Part shown: piece after piece, positions 43,284-54,773 of the stretch
How the letters are laid out: each line of letters starts with the position of its first letter
Position numbering within the stretch: the stretch's first letter is position 1
From: Tremella fuciformis
Lineage: Eukaryota; Basidiomycota; Tremellomycetes; Tremellales; Tremellaceae
Assembly (NCBI GenBank): GCA_032768795.1
Contig: CP136490.1
Span: forward strand, 8,184,001-8,248,000
Direction of reading: 5' to 3'
Length of the DNA stretch: 64,000 nucleotides
Translations under genes and position numbers: made by a program
Notes under the pieces: generated by a model
Seen by the model: only the letters and a program-made list of their open reading frames with translations
Database searches by the model: none
Told to the model about the DNA's origin: nothing

Positions 43284-45351
43284 ATGCGCCTCAGCGCGTC
43301 TGGAGCCGCTGCCGTTGTCAGCTTGCTGAGCATCGGCCAGCTCGCCGTGGCTGAGCAGAAGCCCCTAACCGGGCTTGCTGTCCGTGGTGTCGACCCCGCC
43401 TGTCCGTCCTTTCCTTGGCACACGCCCCGGACGGAATGCTAAGCAGCAGTGGCGGACAAGTACGACCCCTCGCCATCCGGGACCTTCGTATGTCTGGACG
43501 GGTCGGCCGAGATTCCGTTCGCAGCTGTCAATGACGACTACTGCGACTGCCCAGACGGGTCCGACGAGCCGGGCACTTCGGCCTGCCCGAATGGCGTCTT
43601 CCACTGTCGGAATGAGGGGCATGTGCCTGGGGTCGTGCTCAGCAGCCGGGTCAATGATGGCTTGTGTGGTGAGCTCAGCTGCCCCAGTCTGGCGAGAGGA
43701 GCTGAGAGTAGATCCGGAATGCTGTGATGGCTCGGACGAGTGGGCGACCGGAGCTTGTCCGGATAGGTGCGCGGAAATTGGCAAGGAGCACAGGGAGCGG
43801 ACCGAGGCAGAAGCGAAGATACGAAAGACTGTGGGCTGCCCGCTGCTCTATGAGAGGGATGAGTGGCTAACGGGCAGGGCTCGAAGATCCGGGCGAGCTA
43901 TATCAAATGGGCAGACGGGGAGCGGAAACGGCTAGCAGCCGAGTTGACCGAGAAGGAGGCAGAGGTCAAAGTCAAGGAGGCTGAAGTGGAGCGTGCACAC
44001 AGTCAGCTTCGGCGTCCACAAGGTACTGACTTTGAGCTGAGGTGTAGTTGCTCTTGAGACGACTGAAGCACGGAGCAAAGAAGAGCTGGAACGTCGCAAG
44101 AAGTCGCCTCTCTTTACCGAACTGCTCAACCATCGACTGGCCCTTGCGCGACTGCGCTCACGAGTGACGCGTGCCGAGAAGGAGCTGGATGCGCTGCATG
44201 GGATCCTCGAGGACCTGGCGAAGTCTTACAACCCCAATTACCAGGACATGGCTGTCAAGGCTGCTGTCGTCGGCTATGAGGAACTCACAAAGGTTCCGGA
44301 AGTACCAGAAGGAGAGGCCGCCCCTGAGCCAGAAAGCTCTGACGAGATTGGCGACAGGGAACTGGACGACCTGGAGCGGAAAGACTTCGACTCGGTCATT
44401 CTGGCTGACATGTCGGATGTGGACATGTCAGATGCGGAGGGTGGCATCTGTCAGCTTCGTACTCTACATCGTCGTTGAGCTGACGCGCAGTATACCGAAT
44501 AGAAGAGTACATTCCTGACTCGCTGTATGAGCAGTGGGAGACCGTGCGGGATCTCGCCATCGACTGGCTTATTCGCTTGGGGCTGGTTGGACGTGCAGCT
44601 AAAGGCAAATCGGACGGGCATGATGCACCTCGTCAGCTACCGCCTTCCGTGCTGCGCTACGAGCTGACGCATAGACGTTGCAGCTGCTCGTCAGAAGCAT
44701 CAAGATCTAAACAATGAGCTGAACCGCCTCCGCAAGGAGATCCAGACATCGACAGATACCCTGGAGAAGATGGGTTCTGCTTTCGGTCCAGCCGCCGAGT
44801 GGAAGAAGCTGGATGGCAAGTGCATCGATACGGTGGCTGGGGAGTGAGCAGACTCGTACGTCGTTAAGCCTGATACTCAATGACTAGCTATACCTACGAA
44901 GTGTGTTTCTTCGGACGGGCAACGCAGAAGAGTAATAAGGACTCGTCCTCCAACTTCCTCGGGTCGGTCCTGCCATGTGTCTGGTCCCGATCGCTGATAA
45001 AGCAGCTCATTCTCTGAATGGAACAGCTCGGCAACTGAAGGCACTCACGAGTACTATTCTCGACAGGTGTACAACAATGGGTGAGCTGACTTAGCCTTCT
45101 CTACAGCACCCAGCTCACCGTCAGGGCGAAATGCTGGAACGGTCCTTTACGAAGCGCTACGGTGAGCCAAGCACCTCCTGTAGGGAGTTTGCTGAGTATA
45201 GGTTGACTTTGTCTGCGGCAAGGACAATGCGCTCTTGTCGGTTTCAGAACCCGAAAAGTGCGAGTATCGCTTCAAAGCTACCTCGCCGGCATTATGCTGG
45301 CCGCTCGACTCCCCAGCAGCGCCAGCACCCAGTATCAAGGAGGAGCTCTAG
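43284..45351 (+). CDS. GTB1: Glucosidase II beta subunit
   Basis: Eleven exons: 43284-43401, 43450-43668, 43712-43830, 43878-44001, 44048-44449, 44491-44631, 44675-44843, 44888-44962, 45006-45080, 45125-45161, 45202-45351, giving 542 residues; introns are 40-48 bp. A signal peptide ([20 protein letters not shown]...) is followed by LDLa-type cysteine repeats ([40 protein letters not shown]), a Glu/Lys-rich coiled coil with an acidic stretch, and a C-terminal MRH lectin domain ([13 protein letters not shown] ... YSRQVYNNG ... [16 protein letters not shown]). This order is specific to glucosidase II beta, which holds the catalytic subunit in the ER and presents mannose-bearing glycans for removal of the two inner glucoses. 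The protein ends IKEEL, a likely variant ER-retrieval signal. It is divergent from OST2. Confidence 0.93.
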
Positions 45352-45393
45352 ACAGCATATATACAAAAATGCATCCAGCATGTCTTGTCATCG

Positions 45394-46593
45394 TCACGAC
45401 CCGTGCGCCTTGACCGGCCCAGGCTTTGCATGGGTATCTGCTGCCGCCTCGCCTGGCGCCTGTTCCCGGCATGGAGGCGGGATGGGTGATGAGGGGTCTA
45501 TGGGTGTATTGAGCACGATGCCGACTTTGGGGTAGTCCTTGTGCTTTGCAAAGAAAGACTTCCAATGGTCGAGCGACTATTGTCAGCTTGTTGAAGGTGT
45601 CTCCAGGGGCAGGTCGTCTCACTTTGAGCTCTTCTGGTGTCAAGCCACGCAGGTCATGTGTGAGATGAGTGTCGAAGCACCCAGTCACAAAGGCGCGCGA
45701 AGCGTCCCGACCCGTCCTACCTATCAGCCCCGCCCCTACCTCTCCCCAGAGGATGCCACTCACATCATGTTGTAGCTCCCGCCTTTCCCATACACCCTCC
45801 GATTCTTGCTCACATCGTACACTTCTCCATCAATCGCCAGCAAGACCTCCCGCTCCGGATCCCCATCGTAGAATGCGAGCTGGAGGGGCGTGTACTCCTT
45901 CCACACTGTTTGGTCCGGCTTGACCCATAACGCCTCCAATCTGCGCCAATACGGCTCGACGTAGATGGTCGGGTCGACACCTGCCGTCCAGCTACCCGTG
46001 AAGAACTTCAAGAGGAACGGGATGAACAGGGGGTAGAACAGTATGCGTCCCCACGAGATGGAAGGAGAGGTCGGTCGCTGGGCTTTGCGAGAGGCTTTGA
46101 GGGAGCGCAGGGACGCTTCGCGCGCGACGCGCTCGGCGTGTGCTAGGCGGGCTTTTTGGCCGCTGAGCATGGCGCGATTGGACGGTTTGTCCACAACGGG
46201 CCGGCCGAATCTGCTCTCAGCGCCTCTTCTCAGCTCCTCGACAAGGTCAGAGCAGGACGCACGAGTCGACCGTCTTGTCATACTTGACTTCTTCGGCTCC
46301 TTCTCCTGGCCGAGAGCGCTGGCGAGCTGCTGATCAGCATTTGCCCATGACTTCCATGCAGGCAGAAGACTCACCGCCTGGATAGTCGTCCCATTCTGTA
46401 CTGGTGTATATGTCTCCTTGGTCGGGCTGGGCCATCCCTCGACTCCAGCGAGCAAACTTCCGAGGAAGTATTCAGAATACTGGAAGGATGTATTCTCGTC
46501 ATCGCCGCCTTCTCGGTCTTCGGCGTTGTCAGTGGTATTTTCGGATCCGGGATGTCCAGAGATGATGTGGTCCGTGGATTGCACAGAGGACAT
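45394..46593 (-). CDS. Cytochrome-b5-like haem/steroid-binding membrane protein
   Basis: Exons 46375-46593, 45764-46326, 45623-45716 and 45394-45576 give 352 residues; introns are 46327-46374 (48 bp, in frame), 45717-45763 and 45577-45622. After an acidic N terminus and an Arg-rich stretch comes one membrane segment (RILFYPLFIPFLLKFF), then the MAPR-type domain. Its marks are LQLAFYDGDPEREVLLAIDG, EVYDVSKNRRVYGKGGSYN, TGRDASRAFVTGCF and DLRGLTPEELK, then HWKSFFAKHKDYPKVGIV. MAPR proteins (Dap1, PGRMC1) bind haem and support sterol P450 enzymes. The long N-terminal extension differs from yeast Dap1. I start at MSSVQSTDH because the frame further upstream looks non-coding. The stop lies 42 bp from that of the converging glucosidase gene. 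Confidence 0.82.
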
Positions 46594-46850
46594 CACTTGG
46601 ACTGTCGGATCACTCGCACTACCTCCCCGTGACTCGCCAGGCTGTCCATCTCTCTTGTCTGCCCTGCTAGTCTGATACGCTGCAAGTCGCGACCGGCTCG
46701 AGTGACAGCTCAGCTGCGACGACCACGTACCCCGCGTTTCATCATTCGCGCTAAGACGGGCAATTCGCAGCAGCCGGTCACCGTTCCTCCCTGCTAGGAG
46801 TGCACAACACAACCACCCATCTCTCTTTCCGACTGTTAAACCTCGCAATA
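46594..46850. promoter_or_regulatory. Divergent promoter, haem-binding protein / acyl-CoA-ligase-like gene
   Basis: 257 bp between two start codons on opposite strands; both genes plausibly serve lipid metabolism. No factor site is claimed. Confidence 0.5.
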
Positions 46851-48983
46851 ATGGACCTGGAGATCGACAACCTCACCGTCTTCCTGCTCGCCCTCCTTCT
46901 CGGCCTGCTGGTGTACCACCGCTTGTTCGCCCAGCCTCAGCCGCTCGTTCATCCTTTGCTCCTGGGAAAGCAGAGCGAGCCGTCGGCAGTCAGGAAAGAA
47001 GGAGAGACGGGCGTGTATCGATCATGGGCGACGGGTCATGGCACACCAGTGCGCTGCTCCTAGCCTTCATGAGAGACCAGCGCTGATGCTAGCTCACGGT
47101 CCGGCCTGCGAATGCCGTCAAGATCGTCTCCGACGTCGTGCAGGCCCCTAAAGCCGTCTCTGCAGCTGTTCCCCGCTGTATCCTCGACACCTCTGCAAGT
47201 CGCTCTCTATCCGAAAGCGGGCGGAGTCGCTGACTTGCAGCTCACGGACGAGGCGCTCACTGAGATCCTCCATCTGATACCACTTGGACTCAAGGCGCTG
47301 TTCCCCGCTCTCGCGTCTGCCAAAGGCGACGAAGCTGCGCATATCTTGACTCTTCTCCCACCTTCGCCGTCTACAGCACTCCCGCTGCTGTTGCTGTACC
47401 TCGCTGCCCTGCCCACGTCTCCGCTCATCGTCCTACCTTCCCCCGTGCTCCTCACTCGGGCACTTGAAGCGACTTACCACCCGCGGCCAGCGCTTGTCGT
47501 CGTACATGCGAGCATCGCCGAGGATGTGCTGGAACAGCTAGTCGACGATGGAGACGGCTCGGCGGGCCTGCTTATTGTCGGCGACGAGAAGAAGGAGAAG
47601 GAGCCATGGGCGCGCAAGGCTTCTGAGCGGGGAATGAACGTCAAATGGTGGGAGGACATGTGGACCGCCGCCGAGGCTGTGGAGACTAAGTCAGGCCTAC
47701 CCCCTCTACGTCAGCCATTCCTCATTACTGAGAACTTCCCCTGATATGCCAGAAGCTAGCTACTCGGACGGGCACAGCTACTTCTACGACCTGCCCAAAG
47801 GACCTGAAGATTCGCCTGCAGTTGTCAAAGTCACCCACCTGGTCAGTTGTGAAACGCCTTGGTTCGCCTGAGCTGACGTGCAGAACGTTACAGCTGGCTT
47901 GGCCGGACTCATGTCGCTCTTCCCTGCTGACAAACGACCTTCGGCTGCCCATGGCGATGTCGTGGCGAGTGCCGTGAGACTCGATTGCCCCCTTGGTATG
48001 ACTATTGCCCTTGCCAGTCTGTGGAGCGGTGAGTCGCGAGACTTGAGAATGATGAAGCATCGTATTGATCGGCGAGGTGCTGGTTTCAGACTGATGGGCA
48101 ATCCCTCTCCTGAATGGCCTTCCGAACAAGATCACGCTGCAGAGCTCGAGCAAGTCGCGCAGACCGACCAGGGACTACCCTTACCCACGATTGTTTTCTT
48201 GTGAGGCAATTTTGTCAGTGAACAAGTCCATGCTGATGCTGGAGAACACCTGGTCATCATGAAGCCCTCGTGGACAAGCTGCAGGACGCCTTCGTCGTTC
48301 ATCCATTTGGCTCCATCCTAGCTCGACAGTCGATTCAGTCCCTCCGATCAGGCCACATCGGCCGCACAAGCTATGCAGACAAGTACATTGGCGCTCCCAT
48401 ACGTCAAAAGGTTCTTGGGGGTCTCGCCGGCGACAAGCTTCGGGGTATCGTAGTTGTCGGCGGTGAGTTTCTTGAAAATGTGAGGGTGTGCAGGAATTTG
48501 ACTGGAAGACGCTCCGCCGGAACACAGCCTCGGACTCTCGCATGTCTTGCTTTCTCTCCCTATCACTCGGTTGCACCCTTCGCTTTACTCCACCGGACCC
48601 GTCTTCGTTTCGCACTTCTATGATGTCCAGTCTCCGGCCGAGGGTTCGACGCTGGCACGTCTGAAGGAGAAGATTGGCGAAGTGTCCGGGACTTCTCGAG
48701 CTCATGTCGGCCCACCGGCCAGCAACGTTGAAGTGCATCTCAAGGGCGACGAAGCGATACTGAGCAGTGCACATGAGAGCGGAGGCGAACCCTTGTTTGG
48801 GGAAGTCTTTATTCGGGGTCCGGCTGTGCTGGAGCGAGTCGACCAGCCCGCGGTCGGTCCAGAAGGGTAAGTGAATGGCCTTGTGCCGAGTGGAAAGGCT
48901 AATGAGTCAGATGGGTGGACATAGGCGACCAGGCGCAGGTGCAGACGAACGGGACGTTTGTCATTACGTCCAAGAAGCATTGA
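46851..48983 (+). CDS. Acyl-CoA-ligase-like protein with degenerate AMP-binding signature
   Basis: The N terminus has a membrane anchor (LTVFLLALLLGLLVYHRL), then LVHPLLLGKQSEPSAVRKEG and ETGVYRSWATGHG, a pattern found at the start of fungal long-chain acyl-CoA ligase-related proteins. Certain exons are 46851-47048 and the last (from about 48911), which ends WVDIGDQAQVQTNGTFVI just after the ligase GD motif. Other introns in the middle keep phase (GTCAGC before QASYSDGHSYFYDLPKG, GTCAGT before NVTAGLAGLMSLFP), but the parts around 47.13-47.18 and 48.0-48.3 kb are unresolved. VVKVTHLN then VTAGLAG aligns with the usual LTHRN-V-AG block, yet the glycine/threonine-rich AMP-binding signature that should precede it is absent, as is the C-terminal lid domain. 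It is probably a pseudoenzyme or lipid-binding relative. A frame change near 47.15 kb may hide a short intron or a mutation. Confidence 0.6.
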
Positions 48984-49041
48984 CGACATGATGACCTCTG
49001 ACGAGCACGACCACGATGTTATGTGCATGCACATATAGACT

Positions 49042-49751
49042 CTAGCGACGGGCCTCTGTGCCGTTCTCCACGTCCACTTGAGGATCCTGCGGGGCATCCC
49101 GCGTAACTCGCTCGAATGGCGATGTGAATAGCTCCATGATGCTCGCGACGAAGAGGATAAATCCACTCATGAGCATGCGGAAACCCCACAATTGGCTATA
49201 GTCAGTTCTCGCGCTGCTTTGTCCTTGTAAGGCAGAGAGGCTCACGTTGGACCGAGAATGGGCATCGAGGTGATGCGCATGTTGAGCTTGGGGTCACCAA
49301 TGGCATACACGACCTGCTTCCCCGTCGGCTCGTCCGGCGAGGCTGGGCGGAGATGCAGTACAGTCTTCTGTGTGATCTTGGAGCCGAGCTTCAGGTGCCG
49401 GAAATAGGTATAGGCAATAGTGTTGGACCTGTACTTTAGCTCTTCCCTCTTCTACTTTTGTGTGCATGTAGTGACGGAGCCACACTGACTCTGGGTCGAA
49501 GACGGGGTCTCCGACGACTCCAGACGATTTACATATCGAACAAGTGAATCTGAGCACCTTGGCAATCCTCGTCTTGCCCTTCACCCGCAGGTCGTCCGTA
49601 TCCAACAAACAGTCTTCCTGTCTTTCAACCAACTGCCTGTTGGAGTGAGAGGGCGTACGGTGCAGCTTTCCAAGGCCCGTGCCCAGTCTTGGAATCGCTG
49701 GGACATTATGTCTCTTGCGAGCTGCGCTGCTGCCGCTGGCGTGGGATCCAT
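49042..49751 (-). CDS. Small membrane protein, unrecognised
   Basis: Proposed exons 49659-49751, 49490-49632, 49246-49428 and 49042-49195 give 190 residues. Introns 49429-49489 (GTCAGT donor) and 49196-49245 (GTGAGC donor) are sound. The first (49633-49658) would be only 26 bp, too short for comfort, though phase fits exactly. The protein has a helical N terminus (AAAAQLARDIMSQRFQDWAR), one CxxC pair (FTCSICKSSG), a conserved-looking middle (TIAYTYFRHLKLGSKITQK ... VVYAIGDPKLNMRITSMPIL) and one membrane segment near the end (FRMLMSGFILFVASIMELF) with a charged tail. It would be a tail-anchored protein facing the cytosol. I do not recognise the family. A sequencing error near 49.65 kb is an alternative to the tiny intron. 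Confidence 0.58.
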
Positions 49752-50153
49752 TGTGCAGAGAGAAAGAGATTTATCATGTGCAAGGAGTAAGAAGTAGGCA
49801 ATACATGAGCAGTGGACACACTGATTGACGAGAGGGCTGTGCGTATGGGGAGGTCTGTGCTGCACATCGGTCGGACGACTCAGTATTGAATGGACGTAGT
49901 AGGAGCCTGTGCCCAGAAACCTTTTCTCTGCATCCTTCTATTCAGAGTAAGTTGGCTCTGTCAAAGCAGTGAGCTTCTGAGCAACGATCTCAGGCGGATG
50001 AGAAATAGCTAAGCGGGCGCAGCCAAAGGACCCTGTGTAACCAGCTGAGGGTACTCATCGCCACGAACAGCTTCCTGGAACGAATCACGGATACTCGAAG
50101 GGCCTTGCGGCATGCATGAGGGCGACGAATGGACTGCTTAGGGCGCTGTTGTA

Positions 50154-50784
50154 TCATTGTGCGGACTCTGGGCGCGTAGACAAGTCGGGCATGACCCGCA
50201 CCACCTTGCCCTCGTTCTTTGCGTGTACTCTCAGCCTGACATCAGCTCCTGCTCGTGCTCCAATAGGGGGAAGTGACTCGCTTCTCCAGCAGCGCCGTGT
50301 TGGCCCACTTCTCCGGCGGGGTCTTCTTGCCGATAGACCAATAGTAGATATCCCAATCCGGCTCGTCAAGCAGCTGAACGTCAGCAACGAAGCCCCTTGG
50401 TACTTCTGCTATAACGGAACCCACCGAGTCGAACTCCCTCATCTCCTCCACGGTCATGGTCGGCAGCTGGTCCCTCGCAAATGTGCTCAGGAGAAGGTCG
50501 CCCTCCAGCATGCCGCGCTTGCGTGTTTGATACACCAGCCTCGCCCGCAGCGTCTTCTCGTCCTCTCCTTCCCGCTTGAGCGGCTGTGGCCACGGTAGGT
50601 CCTCGTCTTGCGTCAATGTGGGCGATCGCGAGGCCATCGCTGCGAGCTCTGGCGAGGAGAGGGGAAGGGGGTAGGGATCACCCAGGCGGCGGACGGTAGT
50701 CGATAGTGCTCGCGATGGCCCAGCGACGCTGGGCCGCCCAGCCATACGGAGGGAGGTGCTGGCGAGTCTTGCGAAGGCCGACAT
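50154..50784 (-). CDS. SDH5: Succinate dehydrogenase assembly factor 2 (SDH5/SDHAF2)
   Basis: Exons 50282-50784 and 50154-50235 give 194 residues. The intron 50236-50281 is GC-AG with donor GCGAGT, the only choice that restores phase. The N terminus is Arg/Ser-rich without acids (a mitochondrial presequence: [20 protein letters not shown]). The core [20 protein letters not shown], then LSTFA, is the family signature; [20 protein letters not shown] and the C-terminal [16 protein letters not shown] follow. The protein helps attach FAD covalently to the flavoprotein subunit of complex II in the matrix. It is divergent from mitochondrial EF-G1, with start codons 216 bp apart. Confidence 0.93.
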
Positions 50785-51000
50785 GCTGTGTTGAGTGTTC
50801 TGAAGGTGGTAGAGTAAGAAATAGACGTCGAAATGTCTTGTGGAGAGGTTGCGATGATCGGCGACGATCGGGTCCGGGGCATCACGTGACTTGTCGGTGA
50901 CTTCCGCTGATCCGAGGAAAAGTTGGCCAAAAGATCTCTGTGCGAGCGACGAGCGTAGATCAACTAGCTTGCACTGGCTAGAACAGCGAGATCGAGCAGG
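50785..51000. promoter_or_regulatory. Divergent promoter between SDH5 and mitochondrial EF-G1
   Basis: 216 bp between start codons on opposite strands; both products act in mitochondria, so joint control is plausible. No specific factor site is claimed. Confidence 0.6.
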
Positions 51001-53745
51001 ATGACGGCGATGATGCGGCTCATCGCTCGAGCACGGCAACACTCGACCCTTGGAAGGACTCCCGTCCTCCGCCGGGCGGTGATCTTGCCATCGACAACAC
51101 TGCCGCCTGCCCCTGCCCTAGCTTCCTCTTCTCGAGTCCAGTTGGGATCGCCATCCCGAGGCATGGCACCATCGCGGCGCTTGGCCTCTTCTGCAGCAGC
51201 GGTCAAACCGGTGGAAGAGATCGAGGATGCCGTCCCGGAGCAACAGTGGCCGGAGAGGGTGTTGCCTGTGATGAGCGAAAGCGACGTCAAGCGATTGCGG
51301 CGACAACGGAATGTGGGAATGTGAGTCTGGCCATCCTGGGCCTGGAGGGTGTCAAGCGTCTCGAGAGGACAGCGCTGATATCAGCTCTGCCCATATAGAC
51401 TCCGGCAAGACGACCCTCACTGAGCGGGTATGTCGAATCTGCCATAGCATGCCCGCCGACAGCTGATTGTCAGGTGCTCTACTATACAGGACGTGTTCGG
51501 GATATCCACGAAGTACGAGGCCGAGACGGCGTCGGAGCCAAGATGGACTCGATGGAGCTGGAAAGGGAAAAGGGTATCACCATCCAGTCCGCCGCGACCT
51601 TTTGCGACTGGGTCGCACCACCTCCCCCGGCAGAATTCAAGACCGTCGACGAGCTGTCCACGGGCGAAAAGGACAAGTTTGCGATCAACATCATTGATAC
51701 GCCTGGTCACGTCGACTTTACAATCGAGGTCGAGAGGGCTCTGCGAGTGCTCGACGGAGCAGTCTTGGTGCTCTGTGCGGTTAGCGGCGTGCAGAGCCAG
51801 ACTATCACGGTGGACAGGCAGATGAGGCGGTATAATGTGCCGAGATTGGCTTTCATAAACAAGATGGACCGGTGAGCCTGACGGGATCGACTGCTGTGTG
51901 CGGATGAACGCTGACTCTCAGCGCTGGTGCCAACCCCGTCCGAGTGGTTGGACAGCTTCGAGGCAAATTGAGGATGAACGCTGCACTCGTCCAGGTACCA
52001 ATTGGATCCGAGGACAGCCTGAAGGGCGTCATCGACCTCGTACGAATGAAGGCTGTCTACAACGAGGGCACGAAGGGAAATCAGATCAGGGAGACAGACG
52101 AGATTCCCGATAACCTGCGCCAGCTCGCCGAGGAGAAGCGTGCAGAACTCATCGAACACCTGTCTGAGGCGGACGAAACGCTGTGCGACCTATTCTTGAA
52201 CGAAGAGCCAATAAGCAATCTCGACATTGCTCAGGCTCTCCGCAGAGCCACTGTCAGCCTGAGATTTACACCAGTCTTTGTCGGCTCGGCCTTCAAAAAC
52301 ACCGGCGTGCAGCCCTTGTTGGACGGTGTATGTGCCTACCTTCCCGACCCGAGTGAAGTCGCGAATCAGGCGCTGGACGCCGCTCTTCCTGCTCAGGCCC
52401 CGTCGATACCCCTCGTCCCCGCTGCGGAAGCGCCGTTGGTCGGCCTGGCATTCAAGCTTGAGGAGGGCAGGTATGGGCAGTTGACATATATGCGGGTTTA
52501 CCAGGGAGAGCTCAAGAGGGGCTCGTTGATTTACAACGCGAGGACGGGCAAGAAGGTCAAGGTGCCCCGGCTGGTCCGGATGCACAGTGACGAGATGGAG
52601 GTGGGTCAGGGTTCAAGTCTTCCGAAACACAGCTGACTGGTAGGATGTCGAGTCAATTGGTGCTGGCGAGATCTGCGCTATGTTTGGTGTCGAATGCTCT
52701 TCGGGAGATACTTTCACTGACGGGTCAACATCTTACTCCATGGTGGGTCTCGAGCTCCTTCATGTCGAAGCAGAGCTTACAGTCAGACCTCCATGTTCGT
52801 ACCCGAGCCAGTCATCTCCCTGTCCATTCGCCCCGAAGGCAACGAGTCTCCCAACTTCTCCCGGGCACTCAACCGCTTCCAAAAAGAAGACCCTACATTC
52901 CGAGTGCACGTAGACTCGGAATCTCAAGAGACCATCATCAGCGGTATGGGCGAGCTGCACTTGGACATCTACGTCGAGCGCATGAAGCGCGAGTACAACG
53001 TCGCTTGTGTGACTGGCAAGCCCCGCGTCGCCTTCCGGGAGACCATCACTCAGCCCGCCAAATTCGACTACACGCACAAGAAGCAGTCGGGCGGTGCCGG
53101 TCAATTCGGTAAAGTCAAGGGCGTCCTCGAGCCCATGGAGGTAGACCCCGATACCGGCAAAGATATCGCCTTTGACAACCGCGTTGTCGGTGGCAACATC
53201 CCTAATCAGTACATTCCCGCCATCGAGAAAGGTTTCCAGGAAGCTTTGGACCGCGGACATCTCACCGGACACCCTATCAACGGCTGTCGATTCATCCTCG
53301 AAGACGGTCAGGCACACGTCAACGATTCTAACGAGCTGTCTTTCCGTCTTGCCGCCATTGGCGCATTCCGAGAGGCGTTCAACAAGGCCAAGCCTGTCGT
53401 GCTTGAGCCTGTCATGAGTGTTGAAGTCGTCGCGCCCATCGAGTTTCAAGGCAATGTTATCGGCGCGATCAACCAGCGTAAAGGCACAATTGTCGACACC
53501 GAAGTGCGGGACGACGAGTTCACCCTGACGGCTGAGGTCGCGTTGAACGATATGTTTGGGTATTCGAGCCAGTTGAGAGGGATGACGCAGGGTAAAGGTG
53601 TGTTGCGTGCTTTTGTTCTGGTATCGCTGTGCTGATGATGCTAGGCGAGTTCTCGATGGAGTACAAGAATCACGCACCGGTCATGCCAAATGTGCAGAAG
53701 GATATGACCGAGGCCTACAGGAAGAAGCAGCTGGACCGCAACTAG
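51001..53745 (+). CDS. MEF1: Mitochondrial translation elongation factor G1
   Basis: Seven exons: 51001-51320, 51385-51427, 51474-51871, 51922-52600, 52644-52742, 52787-53597 and 53645-53745, giving 816 residues. A long Arg/Ser/Ala-rich presequence precedes the GTPase domain. G1 is [18 protein letters not shown], switch I is [21 protein letters not shown]3 is [21 protein letters not shown]4 is NKMDR. Domain III-V landmarks follow ([69 protein letters not shown]). The protein translocates tRNAs and mRNA on the mitochondrial ribosome using GTP. The IDSGKTT form and overall length match EF-G1 rather than the ribosome-recycling EF-G2. All catalytic motifs are intact. Intron lengths are 44-64 bp. 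Confidence 0.96.
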
Positions 53746-53973
53746 TCACGACACGACAAAGAAAGCATCGGCCCCGCTTTTGTATGTACTTAGACATGAC
53801 GTTTTAGCATATCAGCATGCAATGCCCCTCTCTGCAAGCTTCTCGACGAGCATCCTGTACGGGGTCGTGTTGCAAATAATTACATATGACTCAGAAATGG
53901 TATGTAAAGAGAGAGCCTAGACGATGATCACCCGCCATCTTTGCGGTGCCATCCCTGTGGTGACTCATCGAAT

Positions 53974-54354
53974 TCATGGCCTGATTATGAATATGACCTG
54001 CTCAGCGTGCGGCGAGTCCGGCCTCAAAGGCTCGCTTACGGGCGACGGTGGCCTCTCAGACCGCTTGCCTTTGAGTGTACTCTTCACGGAGGTCCAGGCC
54101 TTCCTCACGGTCTCCCCCAATGAGGAGGAAGTGGGAGTCTTTGTCGACGTCACCTTGCCGAGCTCATCGTAACTTTCTCTTTGCCCCTGAGTACCTGCTC
54201 CTTCAGAAGCCTCAATCTGTCGGGTCTTGTTGTGGACTGAATCATGGAGGCTGCCAGAGTCGTTAGGACCCGTCAACGTGGCGACTACGCTACAAGCGGA
54301 GAGCGAGGGCGTTCTCTCATGCTCAGCTTCTGTGTTGGAATTTCGTTGGGCCAT
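53974..54354 (-). CDS. Small hydrophilic protein 1 of the right-hand cluster
   Basis: A 126-codon frame that starts MAQRNSNTEAEHERTPSLSA, is rich in Ser, Thr and charged residues, and ends HAEQVIFIIRP. The open frame runs upstream to 54705, but that part looks non-coding (Arg/Cys-rich, no bias), so I start at 54354. It has a short basic helix (VRKAWTSVKSTLKGK) like the LTRALFHVGRVVTGKNRKR helix of the next gene. Its membership in the cluster is inferred from position, strand and composition. Function unknown. Confidence 0.45.
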   Translation of the reverse strand: MAQRNSNTEAEHERTPSLSACSVVATLTGPNDSGSLHDSVHNKTRQIEASEGAGTQGQRESYDELGKVTSTKTPTSSSLGETVRKAWTSVKSTLKGKRSERPPSPVSEPLRPDSPHAEQVIFIIRP

Positions 54355-54773
54355 ACTCAGACGGAGGTGTGATGAGTCGAAGTTTGACGCTGACTCTGGG
54401 GGTTTGAGATATGAGGATCGATCCGACCTGCCGAGCTTTATATGGTCTGACTCTTCCTGCCGGACAGAGCAACAACAAGGGAAGTCTAGAGTCTGGATTT
54501 GCCTCGCCTTCCGGGCGCACAATGGTCCCGCAGCTCCCCGTCCTCGCCTTCGCATCGTGGGTCGCCTGGAGCGAACGTCTCTGCTTTCCGTTCGGAAACC
54601 CACTGTTTCACAGACAAAGCAGAGGGAAGAGGGCGCAGATCGCCTTGCGTGTACAATCTGCTGTCGAAAAGGCACAAAATGTGCATATAGAGATATGGAC
54701 AGCAATAGTGCAGACGACGGGCGTTGATCTATTCAGCAGACAAGGGGCTCACGGAAACGTCAGTTGGCTTCTT

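Noticed and set aside
46594..46848. Longer start for the haem-binding protein (frame open to 46848)
   Set aside because: The upstream part is Arg/Ser-rich without domain character and would overlap the divergent promoter almost to the neighbour's start codon.
54355..54705. N-terminal extension of cluster protein 1
   Set aside because: Cys/Arg-rich with no resemblance to the cluster; likely 5' untranslated sequence that happens to be open.
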